NCBI GenBank assembly: GCA_963978905.1
Contig: OZ022261.1
Location: forward strand, 21,759,686-21,823,685
Source: Trichostrongylus colubriformis
Lineage: Eukaryota > Nematoda > Chromadorea > Rhabditida > Trichostrongylidae
Direction: 5' to 3'
Length of the DNA: 64,000 bases
Positions 14,301 through 26,800 of this stretch are shown one piece after another. A program made the translations under genes and the position numbers. Under the pieces are notes generated by a model. The model had not been told where the DNA came from and ran no database searches. It saw only the letters and a program-made list of their open reading frames with translations. The number at the start of each line of letters is the position of its first letter. Within the stretch, counting starts at the first letter, position 1.

Positions 14301-15722
14301 TTAGAATAATAAGAGAGGGTTCCTGTCGTAGAATACTTTTAAGTGGTTTAAGTGGGAGTCCTTGGACGCAGAAACATCCCTTCAAACGATGCTTGATCCA
14401 GTGTACCATAAAATACATTACTGGTGTATTTTAAAATAGTGCGCATATCCGAAGAGTTCCAGTTTTCGAAATGTGGGTTACGATAATCGAGCCGTGTATT
14501 GTGAAAGTAAAACGTTCCAGGACGAGTATGCATACGGTATGGCTTATCAAAAAAGTCTCTTCGCAGTGTAATTCTATCTCGTCGAGAGTGGAACTATTCG
14601 TTGAGTGAATCCGCGTGTGTGTGTTTTCCTAGGATTTCTGTGTATGCAACTTTTTGAGATGATCTATTCCTACACCCTATTATTCCTGGCCCGTCAGCTC
14701 AAGATCTGGTCGTCAATGCGTCAGTTTTTCGAATAGTTATTGGATACCCGCGAGGTGTGTGGTGTGTGTCTGTGTGTCTGTGTGACAATATGGTAATCTT
14801 TCGGATCCGATTGCGGTTTGAGGTGGTCCCGACGCCTCGCATCGCACGATTGCTGAGCTGGTATATTGGTTCAGGTGGCCACCCTCTCAACGACGCATTC
14901 ATATTGGGTCAAAAGTCCACTCCACTGCTTTGAAAAGCGACTAGAGGAGGTGAGACTCCCCGTGTCCTCCCTCTTGTGCCTGTTTTTTATGATTTCCACT
15001 TAATTCATTTGACGTATTATAACTTGATCAGGCCGTTTCTGGTGACATCCTGACGATAAGAAAGAGCTAGTCTTCTTTCATGATTTGACCTCATTTTGTG
15101 TGTAGAACTGGTAAATGAGACGTGAGTTCCATTTTTGATAGTTGTCTCGGTATTATCAGCCCCGCCCACTCCCATTCTGAAGTTCTACTCTCTTCGGCAA
15201 GATTTTTCTTCCCTTGTTGTCTCAAGCTCCGGCCTGTACTTACGAGCTAAAATACTTCTCTATAAATAGCCGCTCATAATAAAATTATCTGCCTCAGCAA
15301 CCCCTATTTTACTTGTAAAACATTTTGATCAGTAAGGAATAGGCATCCGTAATGAACAAGTTATGTTCATGGTCAACGGATCGAGGAGCATTTGGTCCAC
15401 TTGGCAGTAGTCAAGTGAAAGAGGAAACTGGTTTTTACTCTGGAGACCCGCTTCTTCCCTACCTATAGTGCACGTATGATTTGTATTGTCCCTTCCACTT
15501 TTCCGAGCGAAGAATTCGGTTCGAAGCGTTTTTTTTTTGATAAAATTCTGACCACTACAAAGGAATTTCGACTTCATCACGCTTCCCGTTCCCCTCTATC
15601 TTTTCAGTGCAATACTTTTTTTTGACTTGGTTGGAGTATTTTCCCGGTAGGAATTGCTCATTGCGCAGAAATGCTAAATTTATTCTCCTTCCAGCATCTC
15701 TAACTTTCAAGAATTGAGGTTT

Positions 15723-15829
15723 TTGGAGAGTGTGAAAGTAAAAAAAGTAATTTTCCGAATGTAGAGAGATTACCTTGGAGGGTGTGATAGAAAAAAGTAA
15801 TTTTTTGTTGAATGTGGAGAGATTATTGT
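15723..15829. repeat. direct repeat, two copies of about 53 bp
   Basis: Two adjacent diverged copies share the pattern TTGGAG-GTGTGA-AG, then AAAAAAGTAATTTT, then GAATGT-GAGAGATTA. The first runs about 15,723-15,774 and the second about 15,776-15,829. They look like one tandem duplication of an AT-rich unit. Confidence 0.8.
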
Positions 15830-17822
15830 ACTTTCTGTAAACAGTAAACAGGCGAAAGTTAGATTTTACCGTCACCAAGGTCAAGCACCGATTAGAAACA
15901 CACGCAGAGTTACATTGTAGTTGTGACTGAGGTTGTTGGGCTACAATTTTGGTTACTGGACTTGCATTACCTTGTATGTTGCACTACACAGCTGGGAAGA
16001 GCGCAGATGGATAAGTGATAGCTGATTCAGTTCAAACCAGAGGTAAAAAGTGGAGCTAGGAGAACTCCCTGGTGAGTAAGGTATATGTACAGGGGAAGAA
16101 GAGAGCAGGAAAGTAAATGCCTTAGGCGCGTGAGTGCTGTTGTAGTTGTAGTTGAAGTAGTGCTTAAGAGCAAACCACATTTGATACCGTATAAGTCTTT
16201 TACAGACTATTTTTGACGTGAGCCTTTGATCAAGGTTTCGAGAAGCGCGAATCTCCCTCATCTCCAGGAAATTTTTGTTTCGCTGTATTGAGACCATTCA
16301 CAGGCAGGCTTTTGACCTGACTATCAACATTGACTCAATGAAGAAATGCTTCAAGCTCCTGATAAAGCCCTTAGATAGGTTTATTGACTCATTATTTACT
16401 GGGCTAGTATGTAAATGCCGTTGATTTTTCGTGCACAAGCAACCCATCAAGGTCATACACGATTACAGTCACCCGCTGCGATTAAGTGTCAGATCTTCGT
16501 GACAATTTCTCAAGCATGATATATGAGCTGTGATGCAGAACCCAAAGCATATGTTCATCAGCCATGGTTAATACGTCTAAGCACTGCCAATTATTCCTCT
16601 GAAGTGGACTCTGGGGGCGTTGAGCCACATCGACGATGACCATGACGTTCTCCACACCATCTCACCGTAACCCCATCGCTACACACTCGATTGCGTCGTC
16701 ATCGTGTTATGCCACAAACAATGTGCTCAATTAACCGCTGCTTCAGACTATTCCGTAATCTGTTGGTGTTTGCATGGAACTCTTGCTACGTAGTAGCCCA
16801 ATGACTTATTTAAAACCATAGAACCAGCGATTGTCTTGAAACGTTGCTTATACCGTGTTACCATTCCATACTTTTGGATGCTGGTATACTTGCTTTGATA
16901 TGAATGTTCATTATCTACAGCACCAGTTTGAATCTTAATACTAATCCTTCAGAAAGTCCACGAAAGGAATAATCACGATAAGTTATCGATTTTTTTCATT
17001 GGTTTGATCTATCTCTATTTTTAGTGGAATTCCTAATACTTGCAACAATTTGATGATTTTTTTTGCTTTGAACAGCTCTCAAAGTCGTAGTTTTCTCACT
17101 CTCTGCTCTCTATCTCCATAGAAGAAGCGCAAGATGAGCCTAAAAAGTCTTCCAGAATATTCGCAGACCTTCCGAAGCATAAAACAGGATGCCAATCAGC
17201 AATGATAAGTGCCTTTCCTTGATGTGCCACACAATCTGTTACTTTTCACAATCGTAGTGGCAGCTGAATGCGAGTCGGCCTATACCGTGACTGGCGAGAT
17301 TCAGCCGGCGTGAAAGTAACGGTTTCCACCTCGTGAGGCAAAATTTACACTATTTTTGTATACGGGTCCATATTGTTAGGAACAGTGGACGTATACCAAA
17401 ACAGGCTTTGTGGTGGCAGGTATTCCCTCTTGGAGAATTGCGAAGTTTTCAAGACTGATAACTTCCACTCTTTTCTTGCTTCTCTGAGCTAGATCATTTC
17501 CTCTTACCGGAGGACTATGCCATGCACACTGATGTATTGCTCTTACTGTTTTTGGTCACTATTACTGTCGCTACTGTTTCTCAAAAAACTTATCCGCATT
17601 TCACTCCATCAGATAATCTTTATCCCTTCAACCTGGAAACTTTCATATCCTTGTCATGTCAGACTCAATAATTTCTATGAAACTTTCAATCAGATGCTAA
17701 AAGTGATTTTTTAAATCAGTTCTTAGTTTGAGTTTCGACATTCTTCATTTGTTGCCGGGATACTCGTATAGAGCTTCGCAGAATAATCTCGAAAGTGCAT
17801 AATGTATGAAGTTAAGGAGAGG

Positions 17823-20800
17823 ATGCTACTGAGGACGATAATTTTGCTCACAGCTGGAATATCAGGTACGCATCCTGTATTCTTTTTCTTTGACATATTC
17901 TTTGCATGAGCAAAGAGCAGAAAGCCAAAAAAATATTTGTGCTCTTTACATTCCAAAGAACTGTATTTCAAGACACTTTTGTTCCTTTTCTCCAGTGAAA
18001 TAATGAATTTCTGATTTGCAGTTATCTATTGAAGAAGTTAGCCACAGAAACTTGACATTATTCGTTAAGACTTTTAGGAGCAGAACTCCTTTGAGGAATT
18101 GGTCAATTTCTCGAATGCTTTTGGAGAAAATGAGAGTAATAAATTATTAAAGAAATGATTAATTAAATAAATAAATAGACAGAGGTCTAATAAATGAGCA
18201 ATTTATGTAATACTGGGAAGGAATATGTAGAACCGTTTTGCAGTGATCGCAGAAGAAATTAATTCATACGATCCGGACTATGGTACATTCATTGGCGAGC
18301 TGCCAAATTTAGCAAATGGAGATGTGAAAGGAAAGGTTTACGTGGTGAATGAAACCACATTGCAAATCGTCAATTTCACCTATAATGGGAACGCTCCAGG
18401 TTGGTGGTTGTCGGGTAATTACCAGAAAATGATTGATGAAGTACTACACTACTGAAATTTATTCTTCTTTCTATCTCCTTCTGAGTATTAAGGAAATTCG
18501 TAAGTATCGATTTGCCGTACAGGTGACCGTCGGCGTTTCTTTGATTGGAGGTCGCGTTTACATACAATTGTCAGTGCGGTAGTCGTCAGGTGGGAAGTGT
18601 AGTAGACAAAGGGTTATACAGCCCCTAACCCACTTGACTTGTATTGTTCGCTAGTGTTGGAAGAACGCCTCCGACCCGTCTTCTACCTCACAACCCTCAC
18701 GTATGCTGAACAATGCCACGGTAACAAAGCCACACTGCCGATTTGTCAATACGCGCTTCCGCAAAACTGCAAATCGCCCCCTGAACACGACCAAGGAGCC
18801 CAAATGGACAACCCCAGCAAAGGACAGGAAGTGATCCACGTCTTTATCCAAATTTCCATTTTGAATGGAGTCTTTTGAATCCTAGAGCATTTTTCCACTG
18901 TTGAGACGGTTCACGGGCGACTAGGGTTCTCAGGGGGCTATGGAAGTAATGAGGTACGTTAGGCTAGTAGCGTGAGTTGTTGCCTGAGCCTGAGTCCAGG
19001 AAGGAGCTCAGAGTTGTGTGGAAAAACGTGCTTATGTAGGAAGAGGGTTTCAGATGACATTTAAGCGGCTCACCATCCCCTAAGCTCCCAAATCGAACCG
19101 TGTCCCTCCTTCTTTTTTCACTGTACCGTTTTCAGATCAATGATTGATCACCACGTACATAGAAGACGATAAAGAGCTGAAAAGTTACTAAAACTCTGAA
19201 AACGGCTGTTTGATTCGGGGGATATCTCATAAATTTGCACATAGCGAGCCGACATTGCCCTCTGCCCTATAATACTCTTTGAATATCAAAATTTGGATCG
19301 AGTGAGTAGATAATTCAGTCTGTGAAATAGTTTCGAAGGTATACGATATGAAGAAGGCAACTTCTTAGAGAATGCTCATTACAAGAGGTTCTGTTGATCT
19401 TTTCACACAAAAGTTCTGTGCAGCGACCTCGTTTTGAACATCGCTAGCCTTTTGCATGAAAGGAATCTCCGAGACACTCGGGGACACCCTGTCGTAGTGT
19501 GCTCTCGATTTTATCGTCACGGGATAGCATTAACCTATGGTAATTTACAACCTGTAACTACCGTCGCTCGTTCACTACACGATTTACCAAGGACTATGAG
19601 CGATTATTCCCATTTATTATGACAGTCGTGTGGAAGGTGAAGGTTGCAAGAGGCACGCGGTGGGGTCAAACGACAAATGGTTTAGTGAGGTCGATCTTTG
19701 AGGTGGCAACATATCGACAATTATCCCTTGCTACAACCGTATAGGATACGAAATTATAAGCCTGTAACAATCAAAAAAGCCATAGATGAGATAGCAATAA
19801 AACAATATCTATAACGTCAGCAATGTAGAAAACAATATCGTGCTTTTATTTAGCGCGATAAGAGCTGCCAGAATTTCAAATAAAAATTTTGCCTTAATGA
19901 GACCATATTTTATACCATATGATGCCTGATAATGGAAGATTTGTAATCATGGAAAAAGTGATTCAATTCAGATTTATATTTTTGGATGGATCATAAGGAG
20001 AGTCCCACACAGGACGGTGTTAAAATTCCATCATTTGAGTTTGGGTAAGCTTTCTTTGGTCCTAGGGTTTGCCAAACTTCATTTATCATTACATTACAGT
20101 ATCACTCCCCTTGGAAAGTATGAAAATGCTGAACAAGTCGTGCTTACTCTTCCTGGACGACATAAAATCACCAACTTCAAAAGCTTCTCACTCTTTTGCT
20201 ACAAATATGAGGTTAGTAGTTCGATGAAGCACTGTAACACGTGAAATCATTGTGATACTTGATAATACCGTATGATAGCATAGCAACGTTCCAGCACAAC
20301 TTCGGCTCAGTTGCTATTCCTGAGAACCTCATTGTACCACGGCCACAATTTTTATCAAGCGAACTAAAAGGCAGTCGGTAAGAAGAATGATACGTCTGAG
20401 TGAGGACTTCAGGAACAGCCATAGGAACCATCCTGTGAATTGTTACAGGTATTCCGTTGGTTCCGGGCCAATTCTGATCATGGACAAACGTACGATCAAA
20501 ATCTTTGGCTTCACCTTCGATGCCGACAAAGCTCCTGGTAACGTGCTTCTGTTGTAGAAATTTTGGTATACGGTGGAGGTAACTGTAGAGACAAAGTGGA
20601 GCTTACAGATGGATACTTCTTCGTTGGACGTGGGCCAAATGTTGCTCATGACGCCGGAGTGAAAGTGCCGATTCGTGGCCGTGACACGCCTGAATTGTAA
20701 GTGTTCAATTTCCCTTCGAAAAATTATTGCTGTCATGAAGTTTCTGTCCCTCATCCACAGATCTCGTGGAGTGGAAGTGGAAAAATGTCGGGGCTTGATG

Positions 20801-23800
20801 GATGTTGTTATCAGTTGGGGGAACAGCTATTGTTACAACAAATTCGAGTAAAGGTTATATGCACCAAGTGGGACGAACGGACCCCGCTTCACGCGGTAAA
20901 CACTAAATAGCAAGTACTGTCAATAGGAACCATCAGCTTTGTTCTTCTACATACTCAAATTTGTGTGCAAGTCTTCTACACTTCTGTATATTCGATTATA
21001 CCTGATATGTAATAACATCTGATACCTGATGATAAGAATGAATACCCAGTATTCAAAATTGTGCCTGAACGTCTGCTTCGGTTTGGCAAGTCACTGGAAA
21101 ATTACCAAATTGGTGTGGTACCAATTTGAAAGTAGTACTGTAAATTAGGCAACATTCTCATCGACTATCAAGAGCCTAATCGGCTTCCGTCGAAAAAGTA
21201 CTGGTTGCCGCTCAGGTGCTTCCATTGTTTAAACAGCGGGCGCGTTCGCGTGATTTTCTCACAATCACTCACCTTTTTCTTTATTCAGCGTCTTTGGTGA
21301 GCACTTAAGAAACGGATTGTTTGGAAAAGAAGGTCAGCAAAATACTTCTGATCGCACTTTTAAATAGGGACTGACAATAGGCAGATCTTAAAAACTAAAA
21401 CCCTCACCGCGCTGGATAATGTCGGAGCACAATACAAGCAGAGTGGCCATTTGCTGCGTATATGGCCCCAGATTCTTACTGGTACAGCAAGGTGCTGAGT
21501 AATTTACTTCAGTACTACACGCCACCTAGTCGAGATACATTATGCATGGTAGAGTAATGCGTGAACACCATTTATGTGAACCTTCCTCAATTATCATGAT
21601 CGATAATCATGTTTAGTGCTGCGATCGATATCACTGGATATCACTTGCGAACAAAGAACATCTGTCACACATGTGACCCAAAAAGCTAGCGTTCGCACTA
21701 GAAAATCCCGTCGAGTACGTGAACAGGAAGAGAAGACAATATGAGCAATAAAACGTGCTTTGCTGCTTAGCTTTTCTCATTTGAAAAAAAGTCAAGAATT
21801 TTTTCAGATGCCTCACAGAAGCCCCTCACCAAAACTCGATAGAACCGCTTTGTGAAAAACTGAAAAACCCGGACGAACTTAATAAGGGCTGCAAAGTTCC
21901 GGTAAAAATAGCGCTTTCTGTGTAAGATGAGACACTGATTAGGGATTGTTCGCCGTCAGACCCGGAAATTCACGAAAAATCGGTATTCACGAGCCCCAAA
22001 GCGGTATTTCCAGTCGATATATGATTCAAAGAAAATCTTCTCTCACATGTTTGAAACCAATTCCATGACCCTGGAGAGGTGAAATGCATTGTTGGCCAGG
22101 ACGAACACCTGTTCAAAATTCGGGCACTGGGTCATGCTAGTGGGAGCGGCGCAGCTAGCCACTGGATCACCTTCGTGATCACCTTCGAGATATTAGATAG
22201 ATATCGTCTAGATATCGTCTAGATGTAAAGTCACGCATAAATAAATAAATAAATATTCGAGTTACAAGGCATAAGGAGCTCTCCGGATAGTATGCAGTCA
22301 GTACCATTCGGCTTGGGATTTTAAAGCAGTCAAGTTAAAGTAAAAAGTTTCGGTATCTAACCTGTTAATTTACACCTGTTATATGACGTTAATCACTAGG
22401 AGCCTTCTCGATGGTGGATAACGAGCAATCTCGCGATCACTATCACAAAGTAGTAACTGAAATGCGCGAAAACTGGAACTCCAATCGGTTTGTGCTGTGT
22501 CGGACCGTCTGTTCACATGTGAGCGACACGTGAGTGTGGCGACCACCTACTCGTTTCGTTTGATAGCAGCGGAACCACGACATTGGCCGTAGGTGGCACC
22601 ATCGTGATCTCTGACTGCAACCCACAATTACCAAGCACATCATGCAGTCCTCCCTCTCAGATTCACATCACATGTGAGCTCTTCAGACGTCTCCAGTCCC
22701 TTAACACATCCCACTGCCGTGTGTATTACTCAATTTGATGCACCTTATTCAATAAAGGAACCACATCAACCACTTTACGGGAATCAACTACTTTATTACG
22801 GGTATTCACTATGCTTCTCAATATAGCGGGTGTTAAAATTGCTTTCAAAAGAAAAAGTGTCTACCGCTTCTTCAATGTATTTCTTATTGCCAGCATAATG
22901 TGGGTTTGACCAGATGTTGTTTCACAATTGTAATTATTTTTAGGATTTACTACGGAGTTTTAAATTCAGGATCACTGCGATGAACGAGCGATATCGCGGA
23001 GGTCAAGACCTTATCATCGATCTGCCAGCCGATTACGATATTCAACACGTGGACTGGCTAGCTATTTATTGTTACAAGTTCCGTGTTGATTTTGGCCATG
23101 TGGCTATTTCGAATGTGTCAACACGGATCCCACCATATGTGCCAGCTCAGAGACGAGTAAGTGTTTTATATATCTGTACTATTGATTAACTCGTTGATCT
23201 ACGCTGGTCATTACGTACGACATTTCAACTGAACTAAACGGGGTAATGATGGCAAGTAGCCGAACCTGGAAAAAAGTCTTCCAAGGTCGATTTGATACCA
23301 TCTTGTCTACACAGAGATGGAGCGATGAAAAAATGCCGACGTCGGCGATAATTGCGTTTCCATTCATGCGTGGACGCAAGGGCTATCTGTTCTAACCAGT
23401 TATTCCACCAGTAAATCTTGATCCCTTTGAGTTATTCGTTTACTAATTAACCTGCTATCGCAATTTACCTGATACTTAATTCTCACTTTTATCTTTTGTC
23501 CACTGTGCAAACAGCCAGAAGCAGAATTGAACCTTGAGAGAGAGAGTCAATGAATACCAAAAAAATTCACCTGTGAAACGAAAATCAGTACAGATGAAAT
23601 AAAAAGCAAAACTAATTTGACAAGCTCACTTGTGCATATCTATAAGTATCATGGGATTCTTATCCCCGTTAGTGAGTTTTCGCAAGTGATAAAACTTATT
23701 AGACCAAGATTGAGTAGTTCCTAAAGTATTGTAGCGCGAAAACTTATTTTTTTCTCTGACGAGGTACGATAAAAATTTGCCGCTTGCCACGCTTATGGGT

Positions 23801-26800
23801 GTGTTCCGGATTTCACGCCCTTTGTATCAACACTTATGACATTTAAACCAGTACAGTGAAAGTACGCCAGGATATAATCTTATGACGTCAAGGACTGAGG
23901 AAACTAACTGTTCACAACAAGTTTGAAGATGGCTATGTTAGCCATTTGAAAAAGTTCGTCAGCTTCTCGAACGGAACTTTTAACACATAACCGCTGACCC
24001 GCTGACCTATGTAATAGTGACATCTCTACCTGCTGCTGACTGCTTTTCACACCGATAAATTTCTACAAATTCAGTTTGATGACGTCGTAACGACAGTTGA
24101 TGGATGGCCGGTGACGTCACTGCTGGGAAATGAAAATCGACGGAATTTCACTTTCCAACTTGGTGTTCCTGGTGGAAAGAAGGGCTATCAGGTATGTTCT
24201 GAGAAATTATTGGTTTCTGTTTTGAATTAATGGCTTTGATTTAAGTCAATGACACGAGCTCGGCCATCGAAATACGTGTGGTATGTGAATGGCATGCTAG
24301 CTGATATCTATTTGAAGCGTGGTGTAACCTACACATTCATGTGAGTGAGCTTATCGTTTCAAGATGTTTGGCACTGCGCCAATTTTAAAACAGTCTCATG
24401 ATCATTGTGCCGAGACAAAGAACCTTTTAAGTGCGACGATCGTGCCACGTGGGAAGATGACCACGTGGCTTGATGATTCGGTTGAAGTGAAGTGAAGCAT
24501 GAAAACAAAGTGTTACAATCGATTATGTTCGAAAAAAAATGAAAAATCAATCCATAGAAAATTTTCAGTGTCGAAGGCGGGTCTGATAAGTCCACATCCG
24601 ACTTCTATAATCCACTCTATATTTCTGATGATCAATTCGGTGGTTATGCCAAGTTGAGCAATGAGGAGAAAGAGGTACCCAATCAATATTAACAGAAAGA
24701 ACATGAATAAACAGAACTGCAATTAAAATTACTCAATAATAATAACAATAAAAAATACTGAATAGGTACATAGCGGTAAATTGTTTGGCTATCATTTTTA
24801 CATACTTTCTTATCTTATGTTGACACAAAGAAATGCAAGACATCCATTAGCATAACACTTGATACATGGCATCACTTATTAATAATTGTTATAATTGCTA
24901 TACTTTTTGTTACTACATTTTTACGTTGTTACTACATACTTGCATTTGTGAACTTGATCATGAGGGAAATGGAAAGCCGTCCACATTTGGGAATTTTTAG
25001 TTTTTGTAGTTGATTTGCACGGTTTGACATTTCTTTGCTTTCCGTAAAGATTTCAGCATCATCTCTCTGAATTTCTGCTTCGATTTTAATCGGAATAAAA
25101 TAGTACGGATTTTTATATTTGCTTCCAATTAGATGCCAAGAAAAATATCACTGTGTGCTGAAAAGTTGACTTATATCCGCATAAATCCATCTTCTTTCAC
25201 AAGCTGAGATGAATAATTCTATTTCTTTCGAAGAGACGCGAAGTTGCTGTGAAATACGTGTTTCAGCAAGTCACCCTCTACTCAGGATCCGATCCATCGC
25301 GTGTGGCCGGTCGATTGTGCCTTTGGTCGAATGACGGTGAGTGGTCTTCTCAGAAATATGCGTGAAACAGAAAAACTCCAAACGGAAGTAACCCGAAACT
25401 AGAACTTCACGGTGCAGTTTAGAATTTGTCCAGGGCCGTTTCGTTTGCTCTACTTCCACATGCATTTTCGTTTCAAACCTTTCGATCACCTCGTTCGAGG
25501 TCAAAGAACAAAACTTGATAAGATTATTCTTTTTCCTAGTAGGTGTTCCGCGCTATCTTGGGAGGCTTTCTGATAACTTCACCGAAAACCTGCAAACGCC
25601 GCTATCAGTTTCAATGCCATCTCAGCAAAGCGTTCCTTGCTCTGACTCTGATTACTACCATGAAGGCGAGAGATAACAGAACGTGAATTGCTGTGTTCCC
25701 TTGCTACGGTGTTCTTAGCGGAATAGAGGAATAGCAGGATTTGTGCGATTTGAATGGAAGCAAAACGCGTGGTGCATCCCAAAAAGGGATTGTCCCATCA
25801 TTTGATCTGAATGTTCAATTTTCTGCTTTGAAAAATAACTGGGGTGATCTAGGATGTAATGCTAGAAAAAGACAGAATTCCGCCGAACAATACTACTTTT
25901 GATAATTATTTACTCTGATACGTATCATTAGGACAGGAAATCGCAATCTGGCATGCAGTGTGCGAGACAAGGCTCCGCATGTATGTAGTTGGGTCCAGAA
26001 ACGACTATCACGTCCTGCCTTTGGAATTAGGGTGACACCCTGGAGTTTCACTTTTTACAATCATATAGCATGCGAAGAGTTGATTTTCGTGAACTACAAC
26101 ACTCAGAGATCACAACTACTAAGCTTCTATTTGTGTACATTCATGTTCTATTGATTTGTAAAAGATTCGTATTCTGTTTCAGAGAAGGTGGATGATTCGC
26201 AATTTTCCACTTTCGCCGATTTCCGAAAAACGTTACATCTCAAGTGTGAAACGGACAAGGTCACTGCGTTGTTCCATTTCACACCTGATGAAAAGACACC
26301 GGATACTCTCTATTACCAGGTATTTTTAAGGTTACTATAATACTTCTTCCGGTGCTATCGCCATGGGGGGGGGGGCATCCACTGTGAAATTATTTTTACC
26401 TAAGTATAAGAGGAGAAAGGAACCCTTCTTTCCTCCATTAAGGCTTAGGCAAAAGTAAACGCATGAATGTGCAGATTGACCCCTCAAAGATCTTTTCAGT
26501 TGCTTAGATAAGCAACTTTTCATAAGGCGCTCCCCCCAACTTCCTCAATGCGATAGCTCCCTTCTTCCTTTTGAATTGATTTTGAATTAAACTTGAGTGA
26601 TAAGTCATAAGCAATAGAATCCAAATAATCCATGGTGACGGGGTTCACGCAGTGTTTGCTCTGGTTTTCACAAAAGTTCTAGCTGAGCTTGATCGACATT
26701 ATTTAACTAGCTCGATCGCAGTTTGCACTACAGCCTGAAGCTGTTATCTGGGGCACGGGCGCCGCGACCACAATCACTGGATGTAGCCCTGCTCAGGCCG

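Larger units (their letters stand above)
1..17800. other. gene-poor region, no supportable gene
   Basis: I read both strands and found no chain of exons with matching splice phases and no recognisable protein domain. Open frames reach 132 codons at most (for example 8,620-9,018 and 11,536-11,934 on the plus strand, the second Cys-rich) but have no family signature. The stretch holds short tandem repeats (1,306-1,335; 15,723-15,829), a hairpin (8,031-8,147), one copy of a dispersed repeat (8,335-8,383) and a poly-C tract (11,385-11,397), each listed separately. GC-richer patches at about 2,340-2,720, 3,060-3,330 and 5,580-5,780 look like old repeat copies, but I cannot name a family. Confidence 0.6.

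Noticed and set aside
23157..24074. A hidden DOMON exon in the intron after DM13 domain 2
   Set aside because: I read the interval for an open segment of suitable length and phase and found none; the only open frame there (23,179-23,379, minus) is on the wrong strand.
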